Origin: Actinomycetota bacterium
GTDB taxonomy: Bacteria > Cyanobacteriota > Vampirovibrionia > Obscuribacterales > Obscuribacteraceae
DNA: 6,977 nucleotides
Direction: 5' to 3'
NCBI GenBank assembly: GCA_903970355.1
Contig: CAJCIF010000075.1
Coordinates: forward strand, 1-6,977
In this document: positions 6,352 to 6,977 of the stretch, one piece after another
Numbering within the stretch: position 1 is the first letter of the stretch
How the letters are laid out: every line of letters begins with the position of its first letter
The notes under the pieces: generated by a model
Database searches by the model: none
Told to the model about the DNA's origin: nothing
Seen by the model: the letters and a program-made list of their open reading frames with translations, nothing else
Made by a program: the position numbers and the translations under genes

Positions 6352-6383
6352 TTGAACTTTTCTTTTCGTTAGTTCGTTATAGA
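6352..6383 (+). promoter_or_regulatory. Weak candidate promoter for the DUF6088-like gene
   Basis: TTGAAC (6352-6357) resembles a -35 box and TATAGA (6378-6383) a -10 box, but the 20-base spacer is longer than the usual 17. The region 6339-6367 is T-rich. The strong ribosome binding site and the 193-base gap suggest this gene has its own promoter. The stretch 6243-6435 otherwise holds only the hairpin described above and a single GCGATCGC palindrome near 6388-6395. Confidence 0.25.
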
Positions 6384-6422
6384 AATACGCGATCGCAAAA
6401 TTCCCTCAAAGCAAATAAAACA

Positions 6423-6430
6423 AGGAGGTG
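6423..6430 (+). promoter_or_regulatory. Strong Shine-Dalgarno AGGAGGTG for the DUF6088-like gene
   Basis: AGGAGGTG is a near-complete match to the anti-Shine-Dalgarno sequence and ends 5 bases before ATG 6436. It is the strongest ribosome binding site in the window and decides the start in favour of 6436 over the in-frame ATG at 6460. Confidence 0.85.
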
Positions 6431-6435
6431 CTCCG

Positions 6436-6867
6436 ATGAGAAATCGAGGCGCTATTTCAATGATCCGTAGATACATAACGCTGCTCCCGGAAGGAAAAAT
6501 ATTTTCCACGCAAGATGTTCTTCAATTTGGCATGCGAGCAGCCGTGGACCAGGCCCTTTCACGTCTTTGTAAAGGAGAAAAATTACGAAGATTAGCTCGC
6601 GGTGTCTTCGTAAAAGAAGAAAGTGGTGTAAGCGAATATTCTGATATGGACATCGCAAAAGTGAAAGCGGAATCTTTTGGTCGAAAAATCGCAACGCTTA
6701 TCTCACCAGTATCAGATCCACTTACTGGAGATGCAAACAGAGTACCGAATACATGCACCTTCCTCGTTAGTGGCCATTCAAGCAAATTTCGAATTGGCGA
6801 TAAAACTATCCATCTAAAGAGTGTGTCGCCGAGGAAATTCCAACTAGTTTCTAATGGAGCTGGTTAG
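6436..6867 (+). CDS. DUF6088/AbiEi-like antitoxin-type winged-helix protein, probably truncated
   Basis: The 143-residue product resembles DUF6088 proteins, which are often annotated as AbiEi-like type IV antitoxins. A winged-helix region spans about residues 10-60: FSTQDVLQFGMRAAVDQALSRL (23-44) is the family's helix-turn-helix segment and KLRRLARGVFVK (49-60) the wing. A second part holds TFLVSGHSSKFRIGDKTIHLKSVSPRKFQL (about 108-137). From memory, family members continue beyond this with an AGxxxxALRxLG segment and more, so the stop right after SNGAG (TAG 6865-6867) looks early. In such systems the antitoxin may repress its own promoter and counter a nucleotidyltransferase toxin; no toxin gene is visible before the window ends. 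The gene is more AT-rich than the paa cluster to my eye and has its own strong ribosome binding site. It could be a natural short form, an eroded remnant, or a frameshifted gene. Confidence 0.7.
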   Translation: MRNRGAISMIRRYITLLPEGKIFSTQDVLQFGMRAAVDQALSRLCKGEKLRRLARGVFVKEESGVSEYSDMDIAKVKAESFGRKIATLISPVSDPLTGDANRVPNTCTFLVSGHSSKFRIGDKTIHLKSVSPRKFQLVSNGAG

Positions 6868-6977
6868 ACAACCGTTAGATTGGCAACCTTTTGAAGGACC
6901 TGGAAGCTCATTTATACAAAACTAGCCATACTTTGATACGAAAATTGGCTTTCCGAATGCCAAATTGCTATAACTTG
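6868..6977. other. Right-end stretch with no convincing gene
   Basis: The 110 bases after the DUF6088-like stop hold no good start and no long reading frame. The frame one base ahead stays open to a TAG at 6923-6925 and reads LVRQPLDWQPFEG, which could be a shifted continuation of the preceding protein. A weak hairpin is formed by TTGGC (6945-6949) and GCCAA (6959-6963) with a 9-base loop, without a T-run. The sequence is AT-rich. Confidence 0.4.

Noticed and set aside
6388..6395. GCGATCGC palindrome, the cyanobacterial HIP1 octamer
   Set aside because: I see only one copy in about 7 kb, so it is not evidence for a cyanobacterial origin by itself.

Overview
The window is most of an operon-like plus-strand cluster for aerobic, CoA-dependent breakdown of phenylacetate (the Paa pathway), followed by a separate small gene of the antitoxin-like DUF6088/AbiEi type. 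Base composition is moderate (about 50% GC by eye) and Shine-Dalgarno sites are bacterial (GAGG, GGAGGTG). No gene here fixes the phylum. The gene set and the short PaaA-like C-terminus look unlike the classical proteobacterial paa operon. A non-proteobacterial or candidate-phylum bacterium is my guess, not a result.

Layout, all on the plus strand: (1) 1-321, the 3' end of a PaaA-type diiron oxygenase subunit, cut by the window edge; (2) 399-1763, phenylacetate-CoA ligase PaaK with a GTG start; (3) 1769-2098, a small EthD-family protein; (4) 2108-3133, a crotonase whose active-site region resembles ring-hydrolysing members (BamA/Oah) and which carries a C-terminal four-cysteine zinc-ribbon tail; (5) 3142-3921, a classical enoyl-CoA hydratase (PaaF-like) with both catalytic glutamates; (6) 3954-4751, a PaaG-like isomerase with the catalytic aspartate; (7) 4761-6242, a sodium:solute symporter. 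Gaps between genes 2 to 7 are 5 to 32 bases, so they are probably co-transcribed, perhaps from a promoter left of the window. After a 193-base gap with a hairpin comes (8) 6436-6867, a DUF6088-like protein with a strong ribosome binding site, apparently cut short at its C-terminus. The last 110 bases hold no convincing gene.

How the genes fit together: the symporter may import an aromatic or organic acid, PaaK makes phenylacetyl-CoA, the PaaA-containing oxygenase forms the ring-1,2-epoxide, and PaaG isomerises it to oxepin-CoA. Oxepin-CoA must then be hydrolytically opened. In Escherichia coli the crotonase-type work of ring opening is done by the hydratase domain of PaaZ, which is not in this window. 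The BamA-like crotonase is a good candidate for that step. PaaF would then hydrate the 2,3-dehydroadipyl-CoA formed later. The zinc-ribbon fusion and the ring-hydrolase-like active site of gene 4 are the most interesting points.
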